A stretch of 64,000 nucleotides of DNA from Pseudobacteroides cellulosolvens ATCC 35603 = DSM 2933 (GCF_001262605.1 NZ_LGTC01000001.1:6683501-6747500); one strand, 5' to 3'. Positions 9,385 through 19,384 are shown, counted from the stretch's first letter. The notes: a model not told the origin generated them from the letters alone. Made by a program: numbers and translations.

Positions 9385-10431
9385 TCAGTTTTCAGTAATA
9401 TTATTTAAATAATTATATAATGATTTTCTTTTTTTAGTATATTCGCTTTTCCATGTCTTCTGATCCTTAGTTAAAGTATCCAATTCATTAGCTATCTTAT
9501 TAAAGGTTTCTACATCTTTTTGATCATAAAAAAGTACGTTATTGCCTTTTACAATAAAATGCCCATCAAGTCTTTCAAAAAGCTCAACAAAGCTCAAAGA
9601 TAACTCACAAACCTGGTTTATATTATCTATTTGGGTTTGTGTGTATTCTCTTTCCGATTGTGCACACTTTTTTAGTTTTTCCAAATTGCCTGATTCATAA
9701 TTGCGTAAAAAAATTATTTGCTTAGATGCAGTATCTAAATATGTAAAAAATTCCTCATGTACATTAATTAATTTATCTGTTTTAGCTTTAAATGAAGTGA
9801 AGTCTTTTTTTGCCTTTGAAAGAAGCTTTTTATCACTGTAAGATTTTTGATTGAAAGACTCACAAAGCTTATTAAAGTCATCCAAGGCCTTATTCCAAGA
9901 CTTTCGTTCATTAAGGTAATCATTATATTTAATTGAAATGCCAGCTAATATTTCGCCGTTTTTCCCATATTTCTTATCAGGGTAGATGGTATCTTCAATT
10001 TTGATATCCGTTATAAGCCTGTTGGATATGAGCTTTAAAGCATAGTCGGTAGACTTATTTATGGAACTGGAATGTAAGACAGAACCAAACTCATTTATAA
10101 CCATAGCACCTTGGGCTAAAATGAAAAGGATGCTTAAAACCAACAATCCGTTTGCTCGTATATTGATAGATTTAGACCTTAATATTATAAAAAGTGGAAT
10201 TAAAAAAATAATACTTGAGCCAATGAGTTTTGCTGCTGTATGAGCTATACCTTCCGGTACAAAAGGAATGGCGTTGCCTGCGATGTAAATAAACTCTCCA
10301 CATAGAAACATTAAAAATCCAATTGAAAAGAAAACTATTGACATTACAAAAGTAACAGTCCTTTTACTGTTATTATTCTGTTGTTGCATATGATTATAAT
10401 CAATCATGTTATATCCATAATTATTTTCCAA
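9385..10431 (-). CDS. Membrane protein with C-terminal coiled-coil domain, unknown function
   Basis: A 348-aa protein starting at TTG 10431 after an AGGAGG site. A short Asn/Gln-rich head is followed by three or four membrane segments (about residues 25-125), then a ~220-residue soluble, Lys/Glu-rich region predicted mostly helical. No family was recognised. It lies downstream of the kinase-NHL gene in the same orientation, with 153 bases between, and may be the third gene of that operon. It could be a membrane partner or substrate of the kinase, but that is inference from position only. Confidence 0.7.
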   Translation of the reverse strand: MENNYGYNMIDYNHMQQQNNNSKRTVTFVMSIVFFSIGFLMFLCGEFIYIAGNAIPFVPEGIAHTAAKLIGSSIIFLIPLFIILRSKSINIRANGLLVLSILFILAQGAMVINEFGSVLHSSSINKSTDYALKLISNRLITDIKIEDTIYPDKKYGKNGEILAGISIKYNDYLNERKSWNKALDDFNKLCESFNQKSYSDKKLLSKAKKDFTSFKAKTDKLINVHEEFFTYLDTASKQIIFLRNYESGNLEKLKKCAQSEREYTQTQIDNINQVCELSLSFVELFERLDGHFIVKGNNVLFYDQKDVETFNKIANELDTLTKDQKTWKSEYTKKRKSLYNYLNNITEN

Positions 10432-10584
10432 TATGAAATCAGCCTCCTAATGTGTGGAAAAGTCTATGACATTTCAATACAAATTATAATTATATCATAA
10501 AATGTTAACATTAAACACGATTTGTGAAATAATATTTTTTTATATATCGTCTGCATTTGCAAAACATAACTATATTGAAGATAT

Positions 10585-12690
10585 TCATTTGATATGGTTT
10601 TGAATTTTCCATATGCAATAATTATTACTATCGGAGATGAAAATATTACCATTTACATCTGTTGCCAAATCTCTCGGTTTGGAAAAAAATACATTATAGC
10701 CTGATGTGGAGGATAAATATTTATTGCTCATTTCTACTGAGCCGGCAATTGTCTCAACATCAACCAGGTTACCATTATTCATTACAACCCTCCTTAAAAT
10801 AATACCATCAATAACATACATAAAATTTTCGTGAATAACAATTTTCCTTGGAGAAAAAAATCTGCTGTTGGCTCCATCTATATAATGCCTATCACCTTTT
10901 TTGCCAGCGAAAATTTCAAAGGTTTTAAGCAGTTTATTCCATTTGTATATAACGCCGTCGTCAAAGCTTGAAACGTAAAGGTTATCATATTTATCCACAG
11001 TAATACTCTCCACAACTTCTTCATACCTTTCCGACTTTTTTATTAAATTTATTCTATCAACAAAGGAAATTTTAGTTAATATCTTGTCTGATGTGCTTAC
11101 AGGTTGAAGAACATACATATTCTCAGAGCTGTCAAAAGCAAAATCCGATATATTAAAATGTGATTCGGTATCCTTAAAGATCAAGAACGGTTTGTTGTAC
11201 TTTAAAACATATATTTCCGAAACCATTTGCTGGTTTTCATTCTCGTATGGTTTTACTGAAAAATAAATGTTTCCGCTGGAAGTTGTTTTTACCAGATCAA
11301 TTTCCTTACCAACTTCAAGTGTTTTTACAAAACCGTCTTTTATGAATCTGAGCTTGTTAAGGTCAGCAACATACAGCTCACCACTCTTGCCAAATGATAA
11401 ACTTGTTGGTTCGGCTAGTATTGCGGTTTTTAAAGGCCCGTCAGTTGCATTACCGTTTAAATCATCATGCTGGCCAGTTCCTGCAAATGGAAAGACATTG
11501 ATATTCTTTAAGTATTTCAGATTGACATCTATTTCATTAAAACCATCCAAGTATTTGTTAACCAGTACAGTCAGCTTTATGGGCTTTTCGTTATAAGCTC
11601 CGGCAAATTCGGCCTTACCTTCTTTGAGGGGAAGTATTTTACCATATCTTATAGTTGCAATATCGGGATTTAGGTATTTCCATTCTATATCTGATGCTTT
11701 TATATCAACCTTGTCACCATCAGAGTATTTTTTTTCCAACTTGTAGGAACCTGTTTGATTTAGAGAAATAGACATTATTTGCGGAGTGAGCAGCAGAAAT
11801 GCTGAGTTTTCCCGCTTTAAATCAGTTACTCCATAATATATGGATGAAAAGGAAACAATGGTCATAATAATGCTGGAAGCGATTATTGTACGGTTAATTC
11901 TTCTTAATTTTTTATCCAATATACCCTTATTTATATTGTTTAGATCGGACAATAATTCATTAACACTTTGGTATCTGTCTTCAGAGCTATATTCGATGCA
12001 TTTTCGTATGATATAGTTCATATTTTTTGATATTTTATTGTTTGTTTGAGATAGGTGGTCAATACCCGATTCAGGAAAGCATCCGGCCAGAAGCTGGTGT
12101 AATGTTACTCCAAGACCGTATATATCGGAGCGGGCATCGGAAGTGCCGTTGGTCAATTGCTCGGGTGCAGCATACAATGGAGTACCTGCTCTTACGGTAT
12201 CTTTCCTGTCAGTACCCTTATATTCCCTGGAGATTCCAAAGTCGATGAGAACCGGCCTGTTGTCTCTGGTAATAATTATGTTATGGGGTTTCAAGTCCCT
12301 GTATATAATTGGTGTAGGAAGGGTATGCAAATATATCAAGACTTCACAGATTTGCTTAGCCCAGGATATTACTGTTTTTTCAGAAATAAGACCTTGGGTT
12401 TCCATAATCCTGTTTAATGGAATACCTTCGATGTAACTAACAACAATGTATTTTCCAGTATCATCCTCAAAAACATCAGCAAGTTTGGGAAGACAAATAT
12501 GATTTAATTTTTCCAATATACGTTTTTCTGATAAAAGCTCATGATTTGAGGTTTTTGCCATATGTTTCAGTGCCCAAAGGTTGCCAAGCTCAATATTTCT
12601 GCAGAGGTAAACTACGCTTGTAGCACCTTGGCCTAATACTCGCTCTATCTTATATTTATTCTTTACAATTTTACCGATCATATTTTCCAT
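10585..12690 (-). CDS. Membrane Ser/Thr protein kinase with extracellular Big2-like and NHL-type propeller domains
   Basis: A 701-aa transmembrane Hanks-type kinase. Residues ~10-255 are the kinase domain: glycine loop GQGATSVVYL, Lys in WALKHM, catalytic YRDLKPHN (Tyr replaces His of HRD), DFG in LIDFGIS, and APEQ. One membrane helix follows at about 265-288. Outside lies a Big2-like segment (WKYLNPDIATIRYGKI) and then NHL/six-blade propeller repeats (for example SGELYVADLNKLRFI and GNIFISDSNNYCIWKI). The architecture suggests a receptor kinase sensing wall, glycan or protein ligands. The upstream 79-aa membrane protein (12748-12987) and the downstream 9385-10431 gene are probably co-transcribed. 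A GGAG lies ~13 bases before ATG 12690. Confidence 0.9.
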   Translation of the reverse strand: MENMIGKIVKNKYKIERVLGQGATSVVYLCRNIELGNLWALKHMAKTSNHELLSEKRILEKLNHICLPKLADVFEDDTGKYIVVSYIEGIPLNRIMETQGLISEKTVISWAKQICEVLIYLHTLPTPIIYRDLKPHNIIITRDNRPVLIDFGISREYKGTDRKDTVRAGTPLYAAPEQLTNGTSDARSDIYGLGVTLHQLLAGCFPESGIDHLSQTNNKISKNMNYIIRKCIEYSSEDRYQSVNELLSDLNNINKGILDKKLRRINRTIIASSIIMTIVSFSSIYYGVTDLKRENSAFLLLTPQIMSISLNQTGSYKLEKKYSDGDKVDIKASDIEWKYLNPDIATIRYGKILPLKEGKAEFAGAYNEKPIKLTVLVNKYLDGFNEIDVNLKYLKNINVFPFAGTGQHDDLNGNATDGPLKTAILAEPTSLSFGKSGELYVADLNKLRFIKDGFVKTLEVGKEIDLVKTTSSGNIYFSVKPYENENQQMVSEIYVLKYNKPFLIFKDTESHFNISDFAFDSSENMYVLQPVSTSDKILTKISFVDRINLIKKSERYEEVVESITVDKYDNLYVSSFDDGVIYKWNKLLKTFEIFAGKKGDRHYIDGANSRFFSPRKIVIHENFMYVIDGIILRRVVMNNGNLVDVETIAGSVEMSNKYLSSTSGYNVFFSKPRDLATDVNGNIFISDSNNYCIWKIQNHIK

Positions 12691-12741
12691 AATATTCGCA
12701 TTATGCTCCAGATATCAAGAATATTTTGTGATGTCTTGTTG

Positions 12742-12764
12742 ACAAAATCATTTCATAATTTTGT
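12742..12764. repeat. Dispersed palindromic repeat family B, copy 2
   Basis: ACAAAATCA-TTTCA-TAATTTTGT differs from copy 1 at one base. It overlaps the last codons and stop of the small membrane protein, encoding its C-terminal Asn-Lys-Ile-Met-Lys-stop. Confidence 0.6.
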
Positions 12765-12987
12765 TTTCAACAGAATTTGTATTTTCGAATTCATACACTA
12801 CAGCGGTATTCTCAAATGGATCCAGTGTACTATGCTTGTTTACCTCAAAAACTGAATCTTCATCAAGTTTTTTTTCAGATTTTCTGGGTTTGCCTGAAAA
12901 ATTTAATTTAAAGTACAAGATCAAAAGGATAATATTTATTATTAAAGACCCCAAACCTATAAATATGTATATATATTGAAACTTCAT
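12748..12987 (-). CDS. Small single-pass membrane protein
   Basis: 79 aa from ATG 12987, chosen because a GGAGG site lies 8-12 bases upstream; the frame extends to 13020 without a ribosome site. An N-terminal helix (IFIGLGSLIINIILLILYF) is followed by a charged cytoplasmic tail. The final NKIMK-stop is encoded inside repeat family B. It lies 57 bases before the kinase-NHL gene and probably heads that operon. No family was recognised. Confidence 0.65.
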   Translation of the reverse strand: MKFQYIYIFIGLGSLIINIILLILYFKLNFSGKPRKSEKKLDEDSVFEVNKHSTLDPFENTAVVYEFENTNSVENKIMK

Positions 12988-13029
12988 AAAATCCTCCGAC
13001 CTAGTATTATACCTTACCATTACATGTAT

Positions 13030-13059
13030 ATGATAATGCCATCAGGTAGAAAAAGGCAA
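13030..13059 (-). promoter_or_regulatory. Promoter of the small membrane protein / kinase-NHL operon
   Basis: On the minus strand TTGCCT (13059-13054), an 18-base spacer, and TATCAT (13035-13030) put the transcript start about 36 bases before ATG 12987. The 16-base -35 block TTGCCTTTTTCTACCT is identical to that before the RCC1-SLH gene at 25620-25605, and the bases down to the -10 are similar. Confidence 0.55.
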
Positions 13060-13075
13060 GAGTTTATTTAATGAG

Positions 13076-13189
13076 TTTAGGCATGATTGAAATATTACTT
13101 ACCGTTTTGAGCGTGTGTTCACGAGTTAAGTTAACACGAAAGCGAAATTATACGGGAAGTTATATTTTCAACATGCCTTAATGATTATA
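13076..13189. repeat. MITE-like inverted-repeat element (family A, paired arms)
   Basis: Arm 13076-13113 and the reverse complement of 13151-13189 match at roughly 75-80% by eye, with about 37 bases between. Single arms occur at 676-713 and 26863-26900. There is no ORF inside and no target-site duplication could be confirmed. Confidence 0.5.
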
Positions 13190-13492
13190 AAATTGTACTG
13201 AAAAAATACAATTTTTATAAAACCATTATACAAAACTATCACACGAAAAATTACTTTATAATCATAATGAAATAAATGTGAGATGAAATGCCTATATGTG
13301 GAAAATGGTTCGGCTAAAAATTCGGAGGAATTTTCACATTTTTCTTACTTGAAAATAGTGATACTATGTTTCGTGTAATAAGGTATTTTTACCAGTTATT
13401 TATTCTTATGATATTCCTGATTGCATGAAACATTATTTTAAAGATCAGGATTAGTATGCACAAATATTAATTAAAAGGGGAGGAATTACAAA
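13190..13492. other. Leader region upstream of the 1421-aa dockerin protein
   Basis: No gene was seen. A long hairpin-like region (about 13298-13339, GTGGAAAAT paired with ATTTTCAC) precedes an A/T-rich tract. The ribosome site GGGGAGGA lies at about 13477-13485. A convincing promoter could not be fixed. Confidence 0.35.
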
Positions 13493-16400
13493 ATGATGAA
13501 AAGAGTTATTGCATTTTTTTTAGTAATCACAGTTTTATTAACGGCAGGATGTATTTCAGGACCATTAACAGTTTATGCAGAAACAAGGGTAGTTACAGGA
13601 TATACCATTAGTGGTAATTCTGCTTATGGCAGCAGTGGAACGTATAACTACAAAACTATTGATAATGAGCCGGAAGGAGCTACGCTGGAAATAATAACTT
13701 ATTTAAAAAACAACAAGGATTTTTATGAATTTAAAACCATACCTTCTGGTTGGAACGTTGTTTCAACCAGAAATGACACAATAATTGATATTTATGGTGC
13801 AGGTTCATATGGAGGTGCAGCGGGAAATGCCACTGTAACATATACTACAATAAAAAAAGATACCTCAGCATCTAAAGCTGATTCGGTGACAACAATGACA
13901 CCTGGGATCCCTTATACAGGGAATGACTTTGCAATTTATGCAAACAATGTAAATGATATCTCAGGTATAAATAAGGTTGAATTTTATACTTGGACAGATA
14001 AAGATGGACAGGATGATTTGATAAAGTCGCCTGGTACGTACAATGCTACTAAAAATTTATGGTGTGTTAATGTTAATAAGGCCGATCACAAGAATGAGAC
14101 TGGAATTTATTATACTCATGTATATGCAGAGGATAAAGCAGGAAATTATACTTTTGTTGGCAACGTGGCATATATACTTTTAAATCAAGCTGAGGGTTAT
14201 ATGGAAAGTGTTGGAGATACTGCAATTGAGGGATGGTGCTGGCAGGCATATAAACCCAATGAACCTATTGATGCCCATATCTACATTGATAAAAAGTTTT
14301 ATAAGGGTGTTAAAGCACAAATTTTGAGAAAAGATCTTGCAACTAGCGGCAAAGGAAATGGATATCATGGTTTTTCATGCCCTATCAATTGGTTGGATTT
14401 TTCTCAAGGACAACATTTGGTTGAAGTATATGCAGTTGATGGATATGACCATAATCCTATGATTGGATCAATGAATTATACCTCTAAAGTAAAAAGAGAG
14501 GCATCAATTTCTGCATCACCAAATCAGATTTATTATGATAATCTTCTCGATCTTGATAAGTCAATCATAACCTGGAAATCCAATGTAGCAACACAAGTAT
14601 GGGTATCTTCCAATGGAAAGGATACTTTGCTTGCAGAAAAGCCTGCAGGTCAGTATACTCAAGAAGCATTGATATTGCCAGGTAACGTAAGTACAGTTAA
14701 TGTTTACGATTACACCGATTCTGTAAAAGGAGAAAAGCTTGCATCAGTTAATGTATATAGTACTGAAAAAAAAGCATCTATTACTACTTCAGTAAGTTTT
14801 ACAGGTGGTATAGGTAAAAATATAATATCCTGGAATTCTAACATACCAACACAGGTTTGGGTTGCAGATAAAACAGGATATGAGTTTAAGTGTTTTGCGC
14901 AAAAGCCTGCAGGTGAATATTCTGAAGTTATTAATCTTACACCAGGCGAATATTATACTGCTTCCATATATGATTACAATGATGGGGTAAAGGGACGATT
15001 GATGGATCAAGTTGGTATACTTGGAGTTGCACCATCTACACCTGTACCAACTGCGACAAACACACCAAAGCCAACACCAACAAATACACCAACAAATACA
15101 CCAACAAATACACCAACAAATACACCAACTAATACACCAACAAACACACCAAAACCAACACCTACAAATACACCAAAACCAACAGCTGGAACAATTGCGT
15201 TGCCTGTACTAAAAGATCTTGGAACACTAGGGGGAAGTGAAACACATGCAAATAAGATAAATGATAAGGGACAGATTGTCGGGTACTCATTTTTAGAAGA
15301 TGATAAGACCTATCGTGCATTTTTGTGGGAAAACGGAGTTATGAAAGATCTTGGAACTCTAGGTGGGTCACGTTCAGTTGCAACTGGAATAAATAATAAT
15401 GGTCAGATAGTAGGATACTCTGATTTAAAGGGCGATAATGTCTCACACGCATTTTTGTATGAAAACGGAAAAATGATAGACCTTGGAACTTTAGGAGGAT
15501 CAAATTCCTATGCAAATGACATAAATGACAAGGGGCAAATAGTAGGGAATTCATTTAATAAAGACAGCAGTGCAAAGCATGCATTTTTATGGGAAAATGG
15601 AATAATGAAAGATTTAGGTGAAAATATACTTACTGAATCAGATGCTATTGCTATAAATAACAAAGGACAGATAGTAGGGTATTCCTATCTTGAAGGAACG
15701 CATGCAATTCATGCTTATTTATGGGAGAATGGGAAAAGCAAGGATCTGGGGATATTAGGAAAACCACAAAATACAGCTCCGTATAACAGTAATGAGATAT
15801 CAATTGCTTATGACATCAATGAAAAAGGACAGATAATAGGGTATTCCGTTATTCCTAACGGTAGAAACCATGCATTTTTGTGGCAGGATGGTTCTATGAA
15901 AGACTTGGGTACTATTAGCGAAAACATTGATGAAGTCTCATGTGCTTTAGGCATAAATGATAAGGGTCAGGTTGTAGGTTATGATTCATATTTGCAAGAA
16001 GCATTTTTATGGGAAAACGGAGTTATGAAAAGTTTAAAAGAGAATTTGGACTATTTTACTTATGCTTATGATATAAATGATAATAGTCAAATAATCTGTG
16101 CAAATGTTAAAAATCAAAGGTCTTATCTATATGAAGTTATATATGTAACACCAACACCAACATCAACAAATACACCAACGCCAACAAATACACCAGCACC
16201 AACAAATACACCAGCACCAACTTCAAATGGTAATTACTCAATATCAGGGTATTTAAGCCCGGATTTCGTATGCACAAGTAAGAGCATAAAGTCAGGATTT
16301 AAGATAAAAGTTATTGGTACTGAAATTGAGGCTTTTACAGACGAATATGGTTATTTTGAAATTAAAAATTTACCTCCGCAATCAAAGGGGTATAAGCTGG

Positions 16401-17758
16401 AGATTACAAAAGACAGTTATCTTACTATGTACATAGTGGATATTAGCCTTACAAGTAATGTTAAAATAGGAAGCATGGCAGTGCCTGTCTACATGTGGGC
16501 TGGGGATGTTACTATAAATGGATCTCATGACAATGTGATCAACATGAATGATGTTATTCAGATTGCGAGAAGCTTTAATAGTTACAATGCAAATGTTGAT
16601 TTTAATGGGGACGGTTCGGTAAATATGTCTGATGTAATTATCATGGCAAAAAACTTCAACCGTACTTCGTCAGATTATCCAAAGGTAAATATCACATACG
16701 ATATCATGCAATCAAATACTCCTGCTCAGTCAAGTACTGGTACTCCTATAAGTACAGCAACAAACACACCAACAAGTACACCAACTAATACACCAGCCAA
16801 TATCCCAACAAATACACCAACTCCAGCAAATACCGCAGTTAAACCATCAGCAAGCATTTCGTATAAATTTGAGGATGCGGATACTATTGTTGTATCATAT
16901 GATTTTAATGTGCCGGTTCAAGTGAATGTAAAAAGAGACGGGCTTTCGGAAAATGTTGCAGAAAGACGTGAATTAGGGCAGTTGGGATTATTCTGGTTTG
17001 ATGTGGCTCCAGGTCACAGTTATGAATTTATTGTTTATGATTACTCTATTAAAGTAAAAGGAGAAAAGCTTGCCACTGTGACTGTGGCCAGTGCCTCGCA
17101 GGCCCCTACAGCAACCAATACACCAGCAATTACACCAACAAGTACACCAACGAGTACACCAATAAATACGCCGACAGCTACACCTACCAGTACACCACTT
17201 CCCCCTCAATTTAATATCACTTATAGCCAGCAGAATACCAACGAGCTCGTGGTATCGTCAAATATTCCTAATCAGCCTGTATATATAAGGTATTATTTTG
17301 ACTATGCTTACCCAATAGGAGTTGGACCTTTTCCCAATATAGTGTACTACGGTTTGGAAAAGATGGTTGGATATACCGATAATAGCGGTATGTTAAAATT
17401 CAAGGTTCAGGAGCCTCTTGAATATGGGACATATAAGCTTGAAGCAAGGATTGCAGGTATTTTAAAAAGTGGAATTGGTGCTGCAAAAACTGAATCTTTT
17501 ATTAAGCTTTATGAAAATCCTGAAGATAAAAATTCATTGATCGCAGTATCAAATTATCCAGGCAAGGATGTTACTGTTACTTATTATACTTTAGAACCGG
17601 TAATTGGGCCATCCACAGGGGAATTACGCTCATATAAATATAAATTGGATGCCAGAGGAGTATTACAATTTAAAAAAGATCTGGATTTAAATAATTACTA
17701 TATAAATATAAAGATGGATAATTTGGTATCTAACAGTATAATACAAAACACAAAATAA
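13493..17758 (+). CDS. Large secreted dockerin protein with GBS Bsp-like, Ig-like and HAF repeats
   Basis: 1421 aa with an N-terminal export signal (hydrophobic segment to about residue 20, LLTAGC possible lipobox, VYAE possible signal peptidase I site). In order: a GBS Bsp-like repeat (~140-230, AIYANNVNDISGINKV); a GWCWQ-type segment (~235-325); two Ig-like repeats (~340-510) with paired VWV and KPAGxY motifs; a PTNTP linker; about seven HAF repeats (~565-880, DLGTLGGSxxxANxIN then GQIVGYS); a second linker; a carboxypeptidase-like beta domain; a type I dockerin (~1003-1060, duplicated NMNDV/NMSDV calcium loops); and further Ig-like domains with linkers. The internal dockerin predicts attachment to a cellulosome scaffoldin. 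No catalytic motif was recognised, so it is probably a binding or structural component. Confidence 0.85.
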   Translation: MMKRVIAFFLVITVLLTAGCISGPLTVYAETRVVTGYTISGNSAYGSSGTYNYKTIDNEPEGATLEIITYLKNNKDFYEFKTIPSGWNVVSTRNDTIIDIYGAGSYGGAAGNATVTYTTIKKDTSASKADSVTTMTPGIPYTGNDFAIYANNVNDISGINKVEFYTWTDKDGQDDLIKSPGTYNATKNLWCVNVNKADHKNETGIYYTHVYAEDKAGNYTFVGNVAYILLNQAEGYMESVGDTAIEGWCWQAYKPNEPIDAHIYIDKKFYKGVKAQILRKDLATSGKGNGYHGFSCPINWLDFSQGQHLVEVYAVDGYDHNPMIGSMNYTSKVKREASISASPNQIYYDNLLDLDKSIITWKSNVATQVWVSSNGKDTLLAEKPAGQYTQEALILPGNVSTVNVYDYTDSVKGEKLASVNVYSTEKKASITTSVSFTGGIGKNIISWNSNIPTQVWVADKTGYEFKCFAQKPAGEYSEVINLTPGEYYTASIYDYNDGVKGRLMDQVGILGVAPSTPVPTATNTPKPTPTNTPTNTPTNTPTNTPTNTPTNTPKPTPTNTPKPTAGTIALPVLKDLGTLGGSETHANKINDKGQIVGYSFLEDDKTYRAFLWENGVMKDLGTLGGSRSVATGINNNGQIVGYSDLKGDNVSHAFLYENGKMIDLGTLGGSNSYANDINDKGQIVGNSFNKDSSAKHAFLWENGIMKDLGENILTESDAIAINNKGQIVGYSYLEGTHAIHAYLWENGKSKDLGILGKPQNTAPYNSNEISIAYDINEKGQIIGYSVIPNGRNHAFLWQDGSMKDLGTISENIDEVSCALGINDKGQVVGYDSYLQEAFLWENGVMKSLKENLDYFTYAYDINDNSQIICANVKNQRSYLYEVIYVTPTPTSTNTPTPTNTPAPTNTPAPTSNGNYSISGYLSPDFVCTSKSIKSGFKIKVIGTEIEAFTDEYGYFEIKNLPPQSKGYKLEITKDSYLTMYIVDISLTSNVKIGSMAVPVYMWAGDVTINGSHDNVINMNDVIQIARSFNSYNANVDFNGDGSVNMSDVIIMAKNFNRTSSDYPKVNITYDIMQSNTPAQSSTGTPISTATNTPTSTPTNTPANIPTNTPTPANTAVKPSASISYKFEDADTIVVSYDFNVPVQVNVKRDGLSENVAERRELGQLGLFWFDVAPGHSYEFIVYDYSIKVKGEKLATVTVASASQAPTATNTPAITPTSTPTSTPINTPTATPTSTPLPPQFNITYSQQNTNELVVSSNIPNQPVYIRYYFDYAYPIGVGPFPNIVYYGLEKMVGYTDNSGMLKFKVQEPLEYGTYKLEARIAGILKSGIGAAKTESFIKLYENPEDKNSLIAVSNYPGKDVTVTYYTLEPVIGPSTGELRSYKYKLDARGVLQFKKDLDLNNYYINIKMDNLVSNSIIQNTK
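15048..15190 (+). repeat. Coding tandem repeat (PTNTP linker)
   Basis: Tandem ACACCAACAAAT-type 12-base units encode Thr-Pro-Thr-Asn repeats. Similar linkers recur at 16149-16221, 16752-16830, 17107-17200 and 19054-19110. They are flexible linkers of cellulosomal proteins, not CRISPR. Confidence 0.85.
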
Positions 17759-18203
17759 TATCAAATAATAAATAATATAATATCAAAAGAAATAAAAAAT
17801 AAACAAATTGAATCATCAGTAAATCTAATTTAAACTGCCATTATATTACAATCAATAAAATGGCAGTTTGTTGTACATAGAAAAACTAGTTATGATGATA
17901 TGGCTGAAGATTACTTTAAAGGTGAGCAAGAATTCATATTTAAACATATTTGAATTTTTTTAATAAACAGAACACAAAAAAATATCTTTTAACGAACAAT
18001 ATATTATGAAATGCTATAAAATTTGCGAACAGCAATTTTTATATAATTTTTTATCTATACCTAAGATAGTATTATTTTGGTTAAAAGGGCTAAAGAAAGA
18101 ATTGAAAGGGGGAGTTATGTAGCCAAATATCCAGATGAATAACAACAAAATAGATATTAACATGAATAAGTATCTCAACAAAATTTTATTGGAGGTTTAT
18201 ACT
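17759..18203. other. Intergenic region between the two dockerin genes
   Basis: No gene was seen. It holds the hairpin at 17832-17869 and an A/T-rich leader. The frame of the next gene is open from 18135, but the GGAGG at 18191-18195 supports the ATG at 18204. Confidence 0.5.
17832..17869 (+). terminator. Hairpin after the 1421-aa dockerin gene
   Basis: Perfect 11-bp arms (17832-17842 AAACTGCCATT and 17859-17869) around a 16-base loop, followed by GTTGT rather than a full U-run. It is the probable 3' end of the transcript. Confidence 0.6.
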
Positions 18204-19301
18204 ATGATTAAAAAGGCTTTATGTGTATTTTTTAGCAGTGTAATGGTTGTTACATGCATAAATTTTTCAGCTATTACTGTATCAGCAGATGCACCGTCGG
18301 GATTTGACCAAGTAAAAAACGTTCCACATGGAACAATAACAACACAGACATATAATTCGACTACAACAAAAACTAACCGAAAAGTAAACGTTTATACACC
18401 GCCCGGGTATTCAACCAGCAAAAAGTACAATGTGCTGTACCTATTGCATGGTATTGGTGGCGATCATGATGAATGGAAAAACGGAGGTAATCCTCAAAAT
18501 ATTCTTGACAATTTATATGCAGAAAACAAATTGGCCGATATGATAGTAGTTATGCCAAATGGACGTGCAATGGCAGATGACAGGCCAGTTGGAGATATTT
18601 ATGCTTCTGATAAGGTAGCAGCTTTTGATAATTTTCAATACGATTTGAAAGATAATTTGATTCCTTACATTGAGTCACATTATCCTGTGCTCACTAATCG
18701 GGAAAATAGAGCTATTGGCGGATTATCCATGGGTGGGGGACAGTCATTGAATTTCGGTTTTAAATACATGGATTTATTTGCCTATATTGGTGCATTTTCA
18801 CCAGCACCAAATACTAATTCTCCAACTGTACTTGTACCTGATGCAGAAAAAGTTAAGAAAAATATGAGAGTTATTTATATTTCCTGCGGCTTACAAGATA
18901 GTCTTATAAACAATGCTAAGGGTGTTCATGATCATTTGGATAAAAACAGTGTTACACATACATATTTTACAAGAGCAGGTGGTCATGATTTTGTTATGTG
19001 GAAGGAAAGCTTATATCAGTATTCACAGCTAATATTTAAAGGTTTGGCTTCTCCAACACCAACAAATACTCCAACAAACATACCGACAAATACGCCTGTC
19101 CCAACTCCTACAAAAAAGATTAGTTATGATTTAACCGATGATGGTTATATAAATATGGCTGATGTAATAGTTCTTGCAACTAAATTTAATTCAGTAAAAG
19201 GTGATTTAGCTTATACCGAGATGTGTGACTTTGATAAAAACGGTGCTATTAACATGGCAGATGTAATTATACTTGCTCGTTTGTTTAACTCAGCTGTATA
19301 A
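18204..19301 (+). CDS. Secreted CE1-family esterase with C-terminal type I dockerin (feruloyl/acetylxylan esterase-like)
   Basis: 365 aa from ATG 18204 (GGAGG 9 bases upstream), with a signal peptide (MIKKALCVFF to VSADA). The alpha/beta-hydrolase domain of the CE1/esterase-D group shows the oxyanion segment YLLHGIGGDHDEW, nucleophile Ser in GGLSMGGG and catalytic His in AGGHDFVMW. A short PTNTP linker leads to a dockerin with two calcium-binding repeats (LTDDGYINMADVI and FDKNGAINMADVI). It probably removes ferulic or acetyl groups from xylan as a cellulosome subunit. A second CE1 enzyme, anchored by SLH instead, is encoded convergently next door. Confidence 0.9.
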   Translation: MIKKALCVFFSSVMVVTCINFSAITVSADAPSGFDQVKNVPHGTITTQTYNSTTTKTNRKVNVYTPPGYSTSKKYNVLYLLHGIGGDHDEWKNGGNPQNILDNLYAENKLADMIVVMPNGRAMADDRPVGDIYASDKVAAFDNFQYDLKDNLIPYIESHYPVLTNRENRAIGGLSMGGGQSLNFGFKYMDLFAYIGAFSPAPNTNSPTVLVPDAEKVKKNMRVIYISCGLQDSLINNAKGVHDHLDKNSVTHTYFTRAGGHDFVMWKESLYQYSQLIFKGLASPTPTNTPTNIPTNTPVPTPTKKISYDLTDDGYINMADVIVLATKFNSVKGDLAYTEMCDFDKNGAINMADVIILARLFNSAV

Positions 19302-19347
19302 AAATAAATTAATTTAATTTAAATAAATGTTTTTATTCTTCATGACT

Positions 19348-19384
19348 AAAGGGGTGTTTGCCAAATTCAGGTAGACGCCTCTTT
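19348..19384 (+). terminator. Probable terminator after the dockerin esterase
   Basis: Arms 19348-19357 and 19375-19384 pair over 10 positions including two G-U pairs. The bases after it are T-rich but interrupted. Confidence 0.45.

Noticed and set aside
10464-10652. 62-aa minus-strand ORF at the 3' end of the kinase-NHL gene
   Set aside because: It overlaps the last propeller blade out of frame and lacks a ribosome site.
15048-15190. Regular short repeats resembling a CRISPR array
   Set aside because: The units are 12 bases, contiguous, in frame and encode a Thr/Pro/Asn linker between folded domains; there are no unique spacers.
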